From Isoetes taiwanensis (taxonomy: Eukaryota > Streptophyta > Lycopodiopsida > Isoetales > Isoetaceae): a stretch of 64,000 bases of DNA. The stretch covers positions 16,852,003 to 16,916,002 of the forward strand of contig JAJEKV010000030.1 in assembly GCA_021234155.1 (NCBI GenBank). Reading direction: 5' to 3'. The position numbers were made by a program, and so were the translations under genes. How positions within the stretch are numbered: the first letter of the stretch is position 1; each line of letters opens with the position of its first letter. The notes under the pieces are model-generated. The model had not been told where the DNA came from, made no database searches, and saw only the letters and a list, made by a program, of their open reading frames with translations. Shown piece after piece: positions 19,430 through 33,131 of the stretch.

Positions 19430-21964
19430 CGGATTTATGTTGTGGCTACTGATTGACATTTATTATTGATTGCCATTATTGATATAACACAAAAACAGTA
19501 ATGAAATTATTATTATTATGTTTACTAAATTTGTGTTTTTTGTACATCCACCTCTATAAAATTACGTACTCATGTCTCAATTCTGCTATTTTCACGTGCT
19601 TAACTCCAAAAAACCAAAGTCGTGTCCAAAGAATACCCAAAAAATAGGCCCAAAAAAAATTGATACTCCTGAAACTTTAAACCTCTCTTAAAAAAGCCCA
19701 ATTTTTAAAGTGACGTGCTTTTTCTAAAGGAATCTTTGAAACGGGAGAGCTGCAACACTCCCGTTTAATTTGCAACCTTGTTAAGAACAAAGCTGAAATT
19801 AATACATACAGAATGTAAACAGTAAGTTTATGCACCTCTCTGCAAGAGAGATAGCTGTTTTTTGGGCCCAATCCTCTCGTCGCCATCATTATCTCTATCT
19901 CAGACCTGCATCCTTGATGCATAGAAACATATGCTCCACAGTAACAGTTATTAGGTACATCCAACCTCTTCCGCAGTCTATAAATAATAGGATAGAAATC
20001 ATTTAGGCATCCACTATTACATCATTCTCAACACAAGTGCAAGTGAAGCAGGCAAAGTGATAGTTTATGGTTGGCCAGTCTATTTCTAGTAGGCAGATCT
20101 CCTTGTGTTACAAATTGTGGTGTCTTTACTTTCCCATCACCCATAAGCATATGGACACTTTTAAATAATTGTAATTATTTTGTTTTTGTTAAACATGTCA
20201 AACTTTTAATTGTTACAAGAAAGTTACCTGGTCAACGAAGCCATAATGTACTTTTTGCAGTTGCATTTGACTGCACCCTATAAAATGAAGCAAAATGCCA
20301 CCCATCAATCTTCAAAAGCATGACAAAGTAGGAAACTACACAACGTGATTGTGACAAACGGCTAGGTAGCATACCCGGAAGATGTCTCATCGTCAGGGCC
20401 GATATATAGACACCTGCTTACTACAACGATATGAGATAAAACTTCATTAGAAAAAAGCATTTTCACGCATTTGGCCATACTTCTTATGTAGCTTACCCGT
20501 GCTTATGCTGTTATATGCTGCTATAGTCCAGTAGATGCCTTAAAACGATGTATCTTTGAACAACAGGGGGAGCTTTTCGGATGGCGCAGAAGGAAGCTTG
20601 TTCTATCTGCCTTTTTAGTTGTTGTAGACTTCATATTTGTCTTGATTTCTCTTGGGAAAGCTTGCCCCATTGACGATAGACACTTACTTAATAAAACTTC
20701 ATTAGAAAAAAGCATTTTCATGCCTTTGGCCATACTTCTTACGTAGCTTATACTTATGCTGCTATAATCCAGTAGATGCCTTATAGGGGTGTGTAAATGA
20801 GGGATGCAAAACTTTGACTAGAAAATCATCCCATTCTTGTGGCAAAAATCCTGCAACCAAGATTAATTTGACTGTCAGTATGAAGAAAATAAAAAAATAG
20901 GATATCCTTGCATTCGTTAACTGCTATTAACTTTGTAGATTATGAGCATTTTTCAGTTCCAGGAGCAGAACATTAGTATCCTAAGTACTGTTAGCTGCAA
21001 CATTTCTCAATCTTCAGATGGTAAGGCTTGTATTATTTCTACTTTTTATGGAAGTCATGCAAACCTACATCATTATCATATGCATTACATGCAGGCGACA
21101 TAAGAAAAAATAGCATATCCCTGAATTTGTGTTTTGTAGAAAAATTGGCTAATGATGAGTGCAGGCTTGAACTCTTCAGATCATGATCTTAAAGCTATCT
21201 GAGAAAAGAAGGTTCATCAGATTTTGTTAGTTGTATCAGGCAAGAAACCTTCTTTTGATCAAAAGATAGGTTGCAATTAATTTCAGAGACATTTGTTATC
21301 TTTTTCTTTAACGATTAGGAATTTAACATGGACACTTCCTTTACAGAAATATAACTACAAATGAACACTAGAATTGAGATTTCTAGAAGGATCGACGTCG
21401 ATTGCCAAGGTAAATTGACATAATCTTGAACGCAAGCCGACCTTCTGCAGATGATTGTAGATGTGAAATCCAGTTTTGTTTTTGCCCCAACCATTCTGTC
21501 CAAATGGGTTCTTCAATTTCCAGGCTCACCTTGCTGCCCATTCTGAGATCGGTTAAAATAACTGGCATTTTTCATGAAAAAACCCTCTTTCTGAACTGTA
21601 GATTGTGCTAAACTACAATCAATCAAGGCAATGTAGAGCCATATAGGCATTGGCTAGAAGAAATTGTTAAACATTCCTCACTCATCTTGTATTCAGAAAA
21701 GGGGATACATTTTGTGGGAGGAAGCAGTAGGAATAAAGCGAAGACTAACAAAAATGTAAAGGGTAAGCTTACCTTCGAGGCTTGTATCTGTGGCAAAGTT
21801 TGAAGATGCCACTCTTCAAGCTATGGTAAAGATATTACGACTCCAATGGTACCTTCAGTTGCCGAATCAGCCTCATGGAGGGCGACCCCGCACTGGTGCA
21901 TAATATTCTATCAATCATGCTCCAAGCTCGCAGATCTAGCTAAAAAGTATGCCAATTCTGATTC
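19430..21964. other. intergenic with a 100-bp direct repeat
   Basis: No gene recognised. Two diverged copies of a segment (AACTTCATTAGAAAAAAGCA ... GTCCAGTAGATGCCTTA) lie at about 20440-20540 and 20695-20783. The remainder is AT-rich with short frames only. Confidence 0.5.
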
Positions 21965-21972
21965 CTTCCATC

Positions 21973-22333
21973 CAGGGATAGGTTCTATACGTACAAAATT
22001 AAAATTCCTGACGTATAAAGTCAAAAAATACGTATTTTTTAATAAAATACGTATTTAACGTATAAAAACCTCGCCGGCCGGAAAAAAAAAATTCTGCGTC
22101 TGAAAAGCTTCGCGGAAAGCGTCTGTGAAATTTTTCAGCGTCTGCAAAAAAAAACCGCAGCGTCTGTGATTTTTTTTTTTTTTTTTTTTTTTTTTGGGGG
22201 TTCGCGTACGCGAAACCTTCCCGCTTAAGCGTCTGTGAAAAAAACTTTTGCGTCTGCTGTAAAGAAGGTTTCACGTCTGTAAATTTGAATTTAAAAATAT
22301 ATATATATATATTATATATATATATATATATAT

Positions 22334-22372
<39 letters not shown>

Positions 22373-22706
22373 TTTAGCGGGCGGTTCACGTGAAACGAAA
22401 ACCTTTTTTTCGTCTGTGAAAAAACTTTCACGTCTGTGAAAAGCGGAAGGTTCAGCGTCTGTAAATTTGAATTTCAAAAAAATATATATATATTTTTCGG
22501 CGTCTGCGATTTTCAACTTTTTTAAGCGTCTGCGAAAAACTTTCAGCGTCTGACGCTGATTAGAAGGTTTTACAGACGTCTGCGAAAATCTTCCGACGCC
22601 CGAATTTTTTTTCCGTATTTTTCGTTTTATCACGGCAAATATGTGCGTATCATACAATTCATCGTGATTAAGGTATAAAGCGTCTGGCGTATTGAACCTA
22701 TCCCTG
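21973..22706. mobile_element. non-autonomous hAT-type MITE with 8-bp TSD
   Basis: Terminal inverted repeats CAGGGATAGGTTCWATACG (21973-21991 and its complement ending at 22706) differ at one base. They are flanked by the perfect 8-bp direct duplication CTTCCATC (21965-21972 and 22707-22714). CAGGG-type ends and an 8-bp duplication are the hAT hallmark. The 734-bp interior has no coding, a TA-rich run (22298-22371), poly-T, and about 15 copies of CGTCTG, mostly as GCGTCTGYGAAAA. Confidence 0.85.
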
Positions 22707-22714
22707 CTTCCATC

Positions 22715-23519
22715 TGCTCTGAGCGTACATACTCTCGTTCTGATGCTTTTTAATTATGATGTGGCAGTCAGCTCCCCGGAAGCCCGGGTCATATTCCAGC
22801 AGCCCAGGTTGCTAGAGCTTCAATGGTCCGCCATCGCCACATCCAGGAGGTGTAAAACATCTAGGGCTCCAGATCCGGCATACGCCAAATCCGACGCATA
22901 AAGCAGGAGATTCGATTGCTTCAAAAGCAAGAATCCTGTCGATTTGTTTTTCTTTTTAATTTTCATCTATGTTTTTTTTTTTAAGGACACGTGGCTTTCT
23001 CAGGTTTTTTTCCTGGGGCTGAAATATTAGCTTCAAACAGAAAATGAACCTAACTTATATATGTATTGACAAGAAATTTACCACGACAGCATTACTTTTA
23101 TCCATCTCGCTGCAAAAGAATTTTTATATTAAGTCAAAAGAATCTCAGTAATAGACATGCAAACATTGAACTGTATTTGAGCTTGGAGAGTTTTAACCTC
23201 TATAGTTGCCGATATATCTATGCAAAATCTTATCTTTTAAAATTGGGTTTGTGTTGGTTTCCGTGCCGAGAATGCCGCAAGTAAAAAATGTCGAACAAAT
23301 GGTGTCTTTTAATGGTAGGAGATTTTTCAATTAACAGATAACATAGTATTTCTAGAAGCAATTGGAGTCAATGCTACGAGATCGTATATAGTCTTGTCTG
23401 AATTGGTGGATTGGATTGTCACTCTAAATCCCAAGGGTGCATTTTGATCCATATGCCACATTTACAAATGTTTCAAACTAATTAAAATGACCTAATAATA
23501 TGAAACTTACGGTTCAATG
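22715..23519. other. intergenic, no gene recognised
   Basis: The right flank of the hAT insertion. Only short frames and AT-rich sequence are seen. Confidence 0.45.
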
Positions 23520-23529
23520 CTCAAACTTT

Positions 23530-24645
<1,116 letters not shown>

Positions 24646-24904
24646 GAAGTAATGGCTCCTTCAATTCCTCTGCAGCAGCTAGGGGACTTTTCTATGGTGG
24701 GTATTAATCCTTTTGATCAGCCAAATTCGTCAGGGCCTGCTTGTCACCCCTTGAAGTCCCTCAGATCCACGAACAAAGATAACGGTTACAAAGGTGATGT
24801 GACTCGATCTCTCAATAAAGATGCTCATCTTAAACAGCATACATTAAATAGGGCATTGCATCTTTACTCTCAACGGGATAAGCGTTGTCCATCGCAAATT
24901 CCCA

Positions 24905-25145
24905 CAGGTGTTGGTGGAGCAAATGGTCCAGATGAACCTCCTTGGAGGTTCAACACATGATGATGGTGAGCAGATTGCATCCGTTACAGGTGTTGGCAGT
25001 GCAACTGGCCCAGACGAACCTCCAACATGCGTTGGAGGTTCATCACATGGTGCTGATGCTGATGGGGAGCAGATTGCATCTGCTACAGGTGTTGAAAGTG
25101 CATATCGCTCAGCCACACCTCCAACATGCATTGGAGGTTCAACTT
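24905..25145 (+). repeat. three tandem near-copies in the LINE leader
   Basis: A unit of about 80-110 bp (ACAGGTGTTG ... GAACCTCC ... GGAGGTTCA ... GAGCAGATTGCATC) is repeated three times with divergence. It encodes similar peptides around DGEQIASxTGVxSA. This resembles the tandem 5'-UTR repeats of some L1 elements. Confidence 0.6.
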
Positions 25146-25349
25146 CGGGATGATGATGAAAGGGCGATTGTTTGAGGCTTTGACCCCGGATGATTTCTCC
25201 AAGGTCCCTCGTCCGGCCGACGTCTTCCTCTCTATGTCAATTTGCTTCAAAAGATCTAGAGAACAAGCTTGACATTCTTACGGCTACTTTGCACATGCAA
25301 AACAAGAGATGACACAATTTCAATGTGCATTGAGGTCTGAATTGGCAAA

Positions 25350-26476
25350 GTGTCGAACGACAACTTGCAACGCTCAGCGGCAAAATTCATCTTTGAACAT
25401 GCAAAGCTTTGGGAAGCAATTGAAGGCGCAAAGTTGGAGTTTGCTGCTTGTCATATGACCGTGGAGCACCTAATGGTTGATATTGGCAAGCAAAGACAAG
25501 ATTTATTCTGCCATGTCTCTGAGGTGTCTACGAGTTGTAATACTCGCATGCGAGCATTGGAAGAAAGCATGACCTACCAAGTGACTGAGCTTGCTAAGGA
25601 CACATCTAGTCGAGTTGCTGCCTTGGAACGTTCCTATTCCCATGCAACCAAGGCACCTCCAACTTCTTCTTCAAAGCATCATGATCCTAATGTGAGATCC
25701 ATGCCTAGTTCCTCCTCCCCCCAATTTCAAAACTCTCATGTAACAGGTTTTGCATCTACACCTGCATCTACATCTGCTCAGAGGCGTAGAGAATACATTG
25801 ATAGGCATAACCCGTCGATTAATCTGGTAATTAAGTGGCATGCCGGAAGAAGCATCGAGGACTTGCAACGAACGTCATGACTTTGGTGTTAGCTAAATTG
25901 GACTTCACAACACCAGTTGTTGTCACTGCTGCACATAGGGTTGGAGCATTGCAGCCCCACCACCCGCGCATAGTGAAATTTACAGTGCGAAATTTGAGTA
26001 CTAAAATGGATATCCTCAAGCAGGCAAAGCAATTGAAAGGGACATCTCTCTATCTGGATTTTGATCTTACTAAGTCCCAACAGTTAGCCAGACGCCAGAA
26101 TTTGCAAAAGGTCCAGGACATTCAAAAGAATGGTGGTAAGGCTGCACTGATTCGTGGCAAACTATGTATTTTTACACCATCACATGCAACATTTGCTGAT
26201 GCCTTTCATCATGCTAAGGCCACTCATACTGCTGGTGTTAAAGTCCATTCTCCCATTTCCCATGCACATACCAACGCTGCAAATGCACCTCGTGTTGTTC
26301 CATCTTCTGCACCCACCACATCTTCTTCTGCTCAAGGCCATTCCTCTCATGATGTTGCTAATGGTACCCTTGATGCTGATGCTGCTGATATTGCTGCTAC
26401 TGCTCATGGAAATGTGGGAGCATTCAGCCAAACGGCTACCTCATTTTACAGGCTATCAATTCTTTTCATTATTTAA
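25350..26476 (+). pseudogene. LINE ORF1 (coiled coil plus L1 RRM/CTD-like region), frameshifted
   Basis: The first frame (25350-25880) gives a helical coiled-coil segment (HAKLWEAIEGAKLEFAACHM, STSCNTRMRALEESM) and a Ser/Thr-rich linker. The frame then shifts near 25840 into 25835-26476, which has RVGALQPHHPRIVKFTVRNL and LYLDFDLTKSQQLARRQNLQ followed by GKAALIRGKLCIF. That is the pattern of the L1 ORF1 RRM plus C-terminal domain used for RNA binding. A His/Ala/Ser-rich tail follows. Confidence 0.7.
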
Positions 26477-28663
26477 TGAATGTCATGGGCAACGAGGTTG
26501 TGGTGGAGTTGCTTGCTATTTCAAGGATGCCCTTGCTCCATATATCACGCTTCATAAAGCTGATAGATATAATCGCTACATGTAGATCAAACTTCATTGC
26601 CACAATAGTAGTACCATTTTTAGTTCTTTGCTGTTACTTCCCACCTACATCATCACCTTTTTATGATGAATATGATGTCGCTCGCAGTGATCCCTATGGT
26701 GATCTTTATGATGACATTGCTCAATTCAAACAGTTGGGGCATGTTATTCTTCTCGGTGATTTCAATGCTCGCCTTTGCTGAAATGCAAGCGCTCAACTCA
26801 TACTTGAGGATGTTCGTGACCCTTTATGGATGTCTCAATAATGATACGATCTTTCCACGTTCATCGCCTGATGCTAACAAACCCGTCTCAACATTTGGAA
26901 GGGAGCTCATCCGGTTATGTGAAGTCTTTGAGATGGTACTTTGTAATGGCTTAGAGCAATGGCCACACTCTAAAGGTATTACATGCATGATAGGCGGGGG
27001 TGGTGGTACTAGTGTTGTTGATTATGTCATTTCCCAAGTGCAAGTCTTGGATCTTATTTCAGATTTTCGAATTGGCACAAGGCATAGAGATGAGGAGATA
27101 AAATCTGATCACTATCCACTTTATTTGTCATTAAAGTGGCAGCTTCCACCTCTTCAATCCATTGCTATCCGGGCTCCTCGTCCCCTCGCATTAAACTTGA
27201 CTTATTCTAGATCTTTTGAATATGAACAGACATTAGCCCCTGCGCTTGCAGGTATTTTGGATCACCCAACTCTTCAAGAGCGTAATGCAGCATTTGCTGA
27301 TACTTTGCTTACTTCTGATGTCTCTTGCTTTGGTACACGCACTTCTAGTGTTGCTCATGCTGGTAGGAAATCCTTTCCTAGAAATGCCTGGTTTGATGAA
27401 GACTGCAAGCAGCTTAAAAAACAATTGCGAATGATAGTTGAGCCAGATACGCGACATAATGCCATTCAGAATTATAAGTCTGTTTTGAAACGCAAGAAGG
27501 CACGCTTTGTTGCTGAGCATCAGAAGCAAATGTTTGAATTACTGCTACGTGAGCCTCGGACTTTCTGGCGCAAAATATTATATCGACCACCTCCTACCCT
27601 TGGACATATTTCTATGCAGCAATGGGATGAGCGATTGGTCCACTTATATGATCATCCTGGGATCCTTAATTCTGTGCCTCCTTTGGTAGGTGATATTCTT
27701 CAATTCACAGAGGAGGAAGTCAAAGAAGAACTGCGACATCTATCTAATGGCAAGTCTCTTGATCTTCAAGGTTTGCAAGCAGAATTGCTTAAATTGGGGG
27801 GTCCGCTATTGCTTCCAATCATCACTACTCTTATAAATCAAGCTTTGCAAGAAGGCTTGCCAGAAACTTGGGCTGTCAGTAAGGTCGTACCAATTTACAA
27901 AGCAGGTGATAAGCATGACCCTTCTAATTATCGCATGATCATGGTAAGTTCCATATTTTCAAAGCTCTTAGCCAATCTTACTGAAAAGTAGTTGACATCA
28001 TGGGCAGAACATACTGGTGTATGTGCTGTAGGACAGGCAGGCTTTCGTTTATGCCATTCTACAATAGACCATATTTTCACATTGCGCATGCTTATTGAAC
28101 ATAGTCGAAGTTTGAAACAAGACCTCTATATATGCTTTGTGGATTTTACTTCTGCTTTTGATACAGTACCACGCGAGCTTCTTTGGCAGCGCTTGCAGGC
28201 ACTTGGGATTCCAGAAGATCTTCAAAATGCAGTTTATCGGCTCTATGAAAGGGTTTTTGCTAAATTTCCAGCATCAGGTACCCAAATCACTAGCAATATT
28301 GGAGTTCGTCAGGGTTGCCCTTTATCTCCTACACTCTTTGGCTTGTACATTGATCAATTGGAAGAATGGCTTGATAATCATGGCGGCGGAGGTCCACATT
28401 TGGCACATTATATCATTAGGCAACTTATGTATGCTGATGACGTTTCACTTCTGGCACATACCGCTGCTAGTATGCAGCAACATTTACATGCTCTGCACAG
28501 TTTCTGTGAGAACACAGGTCTCCGTGTTAATCTCCAAAAGACCAAGCTTTTGGTAGTTCAATCTTCTCGTCACAATGTTCCTCCTATGCACTATGATAGC
28601 CGCGAAGTTGAAGTTGTAGATAGCTACAAGTATCTTGGTGTAGAATTCTGTAAGAACACATAG
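26440..28663 (+). pseudogene. LINE ORF2: truncated endonuclease and reverse transcriptase
   Basis: The endonuclease part lacks its first catalytic region and begins near RGCGGVACYFKDALAPYI. It retains VLCCYFPP, GHVILLGDFNARL (26735-26779) and a Ser-Asp-His region (IKSDHYPLYL, about 27100). The RT has WAVSKVVPIYKAGD, SNYRMIMVSSIFSK, then a TAG at 27989-27991. It continues QAGFRLCHSTIDHIF, CFVDFTSAFDTVPREL, GVRQGCPLSPTLFGLY and the catalytic YADD (28430-28441). Frames change at about 26590, 26770 and 28663. The RT core is well preserved, so the element died fairly recently. Confidence 0.85.
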
Positions 28664-28689
28664 CTGCTGGATGGAGAGCACTCTATGCA

Positions 28690-29172
28690 ATGCAAAACAA
28701 TTGTTTTCGCGCAGAAATTCATGATTGGCCACGGAAAGCCCACTTGTTTCGGGCTTTGGTAGAGCCTGTTTTACTGTATGGTTCTGAAGTGTGGTGGGGG
28801 CCTGCCATTAGTGCTAGTGCTTGGGAGAGCTTGGAGCGGGTGCAAAAGTCCTTTCTCACTTACAACCTCGGAGTTAAAACAACGGTGCCCTATGCTATTC
28901 TTTTACAAGAGACAGGTTTTTGGCCTCTTCAACATTCTGCCATGAAGCACCATCTCCACTATATCTGCAAGGTGCACCACATGGATGATGTTAGGTATCC
29001 TGTTCTTGCACTTGCCATGGCTGAATCTCCTCAGCGTTTGAAACGATGTTGGAAAGAGCATTGCACTACATGGTTTGCCCGTTGGGCTGTGCAACCAGAG
29101 CACTGCCTGATGCTTGCCAACTCTGATCCTGAGCTTTTCAACAATATCTCAATGGTCATTTCTCCAGGGTAA
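28690..29172 (+). pseudogene. LINE ORF2 C-terminal region
   Basis: Translation gives WPRKAHLFRALVEPVLLYGS, EVWWGPAISASAWESLERVQ and KSFLTYNLGVKTTVPYAIL. This is the usual segment after the RT in L1-type elements (…VLLYGSEVWG…IERVQ…LGV…). It ends at a TAA near 29172. An in-frame TAG at 28661-28663 separates it from the RT. Confidence 0.75.
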
Positions 29173-29176
29173 TAAA

Positions 29177-29285
29177 GAGTGGCTAAAATTCGCCAAATGG
29201 CGATTTTTTAGACCTTTAGTCAAATTTCATGGCTAAAGTTTATAAAGGCAATTTTTTTAGAAAAAACATAATTTAGCCACTCCAA
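29177..29285. repeat. small foldback at the LINE 3' boundary
   Basis: GAGTGGCTAAAATT (29177) is inverted at 29270-29283 (AATTTAGCCACTC). Just inside is a second hairpin, AAATTCGCCAAATGGCGATTT. Confidence 0.55.
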
Positions 29286-29845
29286 AAGGGGGTAAATTTT
29301 GAACGCTTAGAGTTTAGCCGGGATTGTTTGTTGCATGGTGTACTGAATCGCCTTCTCTAAAGTTGATTAGGAGAACCCTGATCAATTCAAATAGCCATGC
29401 TAATTCTATTAGGGACCTCTTTCATTTAGGAATTGCCATTAGCTACCTCAATCATATTTTGAATTTGTATCTATAAGTTGTTTAGGTTAAATGCTATGAA
29501 GAATGTTACATGAAATGCATTTTAAGCTTTAAATAGTAGTGATCTCTTCTTGCAATTGTTGATTCTAAAGGGCTTCATCACCAAATTCACCATTTGGATG
29601 CATTTGACCCCAACGTAAACATGCATGTTCCTTCAAACGATATTGTTTGTTCCTTATGAATTGTACTTTGAACAACTTTGTTATCATTTTGTAAAAGAAG
29701 CATATTGAATCAACGTCATTCATGCACTAATCAGTGCTCAAAGTTTGAAGTTAAATAGTTGCACATTAGCTGGGGACCAAGAAAAATTCGCCAACATCAG
29801 AATTTCATGTCATATAAATTTTACATTTTAGCCAAGTGGGAAGAT
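29286..29845. other. intergenic, no gene recognised
   Basis: AT-rich, short frames only. Confidence 0.4.
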
Positions 29846-29849
29846 AATG

Positions 29850-30412
29850 TCGTCGATTCGCGTAGCGAATCGGCATTCTTGCTCAAGACGAGCATGCATG
29901 CATTGCATGCGTCGCATGCATGCATCGCATGCGTTTTGGGCCGTTCGTCAGGTTGGGCGTTTGCTACTTATTGCGGAATTCTTCATCGACGTTTCATCGG
30001 CGCTTCCTCTTCTCTCAGCAGTACCTTATTCTCTTTGAATTGTTTCCAGGCAGGGGAGGGGCTTCTTCCTGCCTGGTTTGGCCAATTTGGCGTTGCTTTC
30101 CTGTTGTCTTTTCCGGCCTTTAGCCTTCATCCTGTGACCTTCGTCCTTGATCCTAGTTTGTTAAGGAAGTCCTTTGGTATTGGGCTTTGTTGGTTTCATG
30201 CGGTCGCGGTGCAAGAATGTCGTCGATTCGGCGTGGCGAATCGGCATTCTTGTTTCAAGGCGAACATGCATGCATTGTATCGCGTCGCATGCATGCATCG
30301 CATGCGTTTTGGGCCGTTCGTCCCGGGTTGGGCGTTTGCTACTTATTGCGGAATTCTTCATCGACGTTTCATCGGCTTCCTCTTCTCTCGCCGAGCACCT
30401 TATTCTCTTTGA
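29850..30412. repeat. 190-bp direct duplication with GCATGCATGC cluster
   Basis: Copies at 29850-30038 and 30216-30412 share GTCGTCGATTCG, CGAATCGGCATTCTTG, a run of overlapping CATGCATG/GCATGC palindromes, GTTTTGGGCCGTTCG and TACTTATTGCGGAATTC. A further shared piece (TTTGTTGGTTTCATGCG ... GTGCAAGAAT) occurs at 30186-30219 and 30897-30931. CATGCA is the RY motif bound by plant B3 factors, but no gene start is evident. Confidence 0.7.
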
Positions 30413-30654
30413 ACCCACCCTCCCCCCCTTCTTTGTTTATTCTATTTTGTACAAGTTCTGTTTATCATGTTTTTCCACCCGGTGGGTGATGCTTTTTTTC
30501 CACCCACTGGGTGATGCTATTCTTTGGTATGTTTCTCGTTTGTTGTTGGTGATGTGCAGGTACAGGTTGGCGAACGCCATCCGTTTTGACTTCTCCATGT
30601 GCGGGTTTTTGGGAGCGATTCTATGCCTTACGTTTTGTCTAAGCCCCTTGCTGA

Positions 30655-30725
30655 AGGCTTATCACTAGGGTTTTTCCTCGAAAACCCGAAAGGGCGGGGT
30701 TTTTTAATCCCGGTGATAAGCTTTC
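30655..30725. repeat. hairpin module, diverged copy
   Basis: CTTATCACTAGGGTTTTTCC, CGAAAACCCGAAAGGGCGGG, then GTTTTTTAATCCCGGTGATAAG. The ends pair (CTTATCAC with GTGATAAG). This is the same architecture as the copies at 31.5, 39.9 and 45.1 kb. Confidence 0.55.
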
Positions 30726-31500
30726 GGCAGGTACATCAGCCACTCATCTATTAGCATTGTATTTGTTTTGGGGTCCAAATGATATAATTGGATTTTCCCT
30801 TTATTTTTTGTGGATAGTTCGCATGTGTGCGGCTATCCACTATCCACCATTGTAGAAAATCTGCTGAGATGAATGAGAAGCCTATCTATCGGGCGCTTTG
30901 TTGGTTTCATGCGAGTCGCAGTGCAAGAATTAAAGGCCTTTATTTTATCAAATTTCGCCAAGAAAAAAATCTAAGAACTTTTGTTTTTCATAGGTTTAGC
31001 CAACCTTAATTTGAATAGAAAAACATTTAGGGCCGTTAAAATTTACCCTGCATTTCTCTCAAAAGATATGGGACGCAGTTACTTTGGCCCAAGTGAAAAC
31101 TGGTCATTATCATGCACACATAAATCCCACCTTGGCACCAGGGCCCCAAGCTTATTTGCTTGCTTCATTGTCCAGGAACAAGCTTGTAGCTATTGCATCA
31201 ATTCGCACGGGGTCCCACAGGCTACGGATTGAGACAGGTAGATGGGAGCGGCCGCAATTGCCGCGAGAAGCGAGACTATGTACCTGTTGCCAGTTACAGG
31301 TTATTGAAGATGAAAGCGAGTTGCCCTGCTTTTGAGATAGTCCGGAATCATTTTTTAACCTTAGCATTCCATTCCACGCTTCCACGCTTCCACAACTTCT
31401 CAGAGCACCATCTGTGCATGACTTGGCATTATACATACTTGAGGTTCTAGATAAACGTCTGCAATTACTGAGCCCTCAATAGTCATTATCTCCGCTTGTC

Positions 31501-31664
31501 TACTAGTATCATCATTACTGCAAAGGTTTTTCCCTTGAAAACCTTTCGAGGCAGGGGTTTTTTAATCCTAGTAGTAATGATTGTACTAGCCCATTGTATG
31601 GGTCCCATGACCTATTGGTCTCCGTGGGCGTTAAAAAAACTATTCTATTCTATTCTATTCTATT
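31501..31664 (+). mobile_element. short hairpin element with (TTCTA)n tail, copy 1
   Basis: It begins with a stem-loop, ATCATTACT ... AGTAATGAT, enclosing GGTTTTTCCCTTGAAAACC. Next come GGGTCCCATGACCTATTGG and TCTCCGTGGGCGTT, and it ends in TATTC/TTCTA repeats (31644-31664). The body plus pentanucleotide tail recur at 39889 (+) and about 44965-45125 (-). The 3' simple-repeat tail suggests spread by retroposition. Confidence 0.65.
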
Positions 31665-33070
31665 CCTTAAATGAAGAAATCTATTGAAGACATTGTTTTA
31701 ATATTACCCAAGTGTTCTCATGGATTAACATCACCTTTTTGGTGCATCTTGCACATATATTAAAGGGGACAATCTCGAAATATATCGTTTTTAAAATCAT
31801 TTGGCACAAAAAATGTTCCAATTATTTGGAACTTATAGTAAACTTCATGATCTACTATTAAGATTATGATTGTCGAATGTATTAAACTAAGACAATACCG
31901 ATCAATTATAGAGGGCTTGTCTTAAATGCTTGTAGAAGCTATACTCATAATTCCTTAAAATATAAAATTTCGTAGCATATATCTAAGTAATAATTTAATT
32001 TACATCATGGAATGCATAATATCTATTGAAGTTTATGAATAACCACTATGAATAACCACCCTTTTGATTGGGAATATAAATAACCACCATGCAAATTAAA
32101 TTGGTACGAAAACCCATGCTATGAACCATAATCGATTTTCAGTAGACAATTCTACAATAGAAAACCATCATAAATAACCACTACATATTTATATTGGCAG
32201 TAAAAACCATCTTGTAAACTACATTAATTTTAATAAACCATTCTACAAAAGAAAACCAATGTGGTCGACTTTTAATAGACAATTTCGGCAATAGAAAACC
32301 AACATGAATAACTACTAGGTATTTAAATTGGCAGTGAAAATCACCGTGAAAACTACACTAATTTTAGTAAACCATACTACAAAAGAAAACCAATGTGGAA
32401 AATATCGTCTAGCATTGGAAAACCATATCATAAACCATTACCAACTTAATAACCCATGTTGTATCGATAAACTAACAAGAAAACCATGCTAGAAACCATT
32501 ATCAATTTAAATAAACCTTGTTGCAACAAAAACCAGCATGAAAAACCACATCCTACTTATAAAAACCACTATAATGCGTGGTTTCTATTATAAGATTAAT
32601 ATTTTTTGCATAAGTAACCACATGTATAGTGGTTCCTTTATGGTTAATTATGGCAGTTAAATTTTAGGATGCCTTGTGTTTGTATTCAAAAAAGTTACTT
32701 TCTACAGCTACATATTTTTGGCATAATCAGCCGTCCTTAAGCACGACTATTTCTCAAAACATATCTTGCTCCTTTTCTGCATGGATTTACTCGCATCACC
32801 TAAACATTTGTATTCAGCCATGAGCTGATACGGATTACTTATCTTAGCAGCTGACAAAAATCATTGGTGAGGCGGAATCTAAAAGGTTGATATAAAAGAA
32901 AAACAGAAAAACAGAAGAAAACAAAACATAGCATGTAAACCCTTCAGGCCCCTCCGTTCTTGCCCTTCATCCTAATCCTTTCCTTGTTTCTTCCTCCAGG
33001 GATTTAATTCTTTTGCTTTTTTTCTGCAGACGATTCTCCTATCTTCTTGACCTTTTCCAAATTCCTTCCC
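31665..33070. other. intergenic with degenerate AAACCA tandem repeats
   Basis: No gene recognised. From about 32040 to 32640 the plus strand carries AAACCA/AACCAC words every 15-25 bp. Two clear tandem units of about 125 bp (GACAATTYYRGCAATAGAAA ... ACAAAAGAAAACCAATGTGG) lie at 32153-32277 and 32278-32405. Confidence 0.55.
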
Positions 33071-33131
33071 ATTAAGCCTGGCACATAAAATCAACTGGAT
33101 TTTTCTCGCAACAGTATATGCATACCTTCCC

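Larger units (their letters stand above)
24650..29180 (+). mobile_element. mutated L1-type LINE
   Basis: Order on the plus strand: leader with tandem repeats (24905-25145), ORF1 (25350-26476, two frames), a truncated apurinic endonuclease (about 26440-27150), reverse transcriptase (about 27680-28663) and a C-terminal region (28690-29172). The length fits an L1-clade element, but stops and frameshifts break both ORFs. The 3' end at about 29175 (GGGTAATAAAG) has no poly-A or clear target duplication and runs into a small foldback. Confidence 0.85.
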
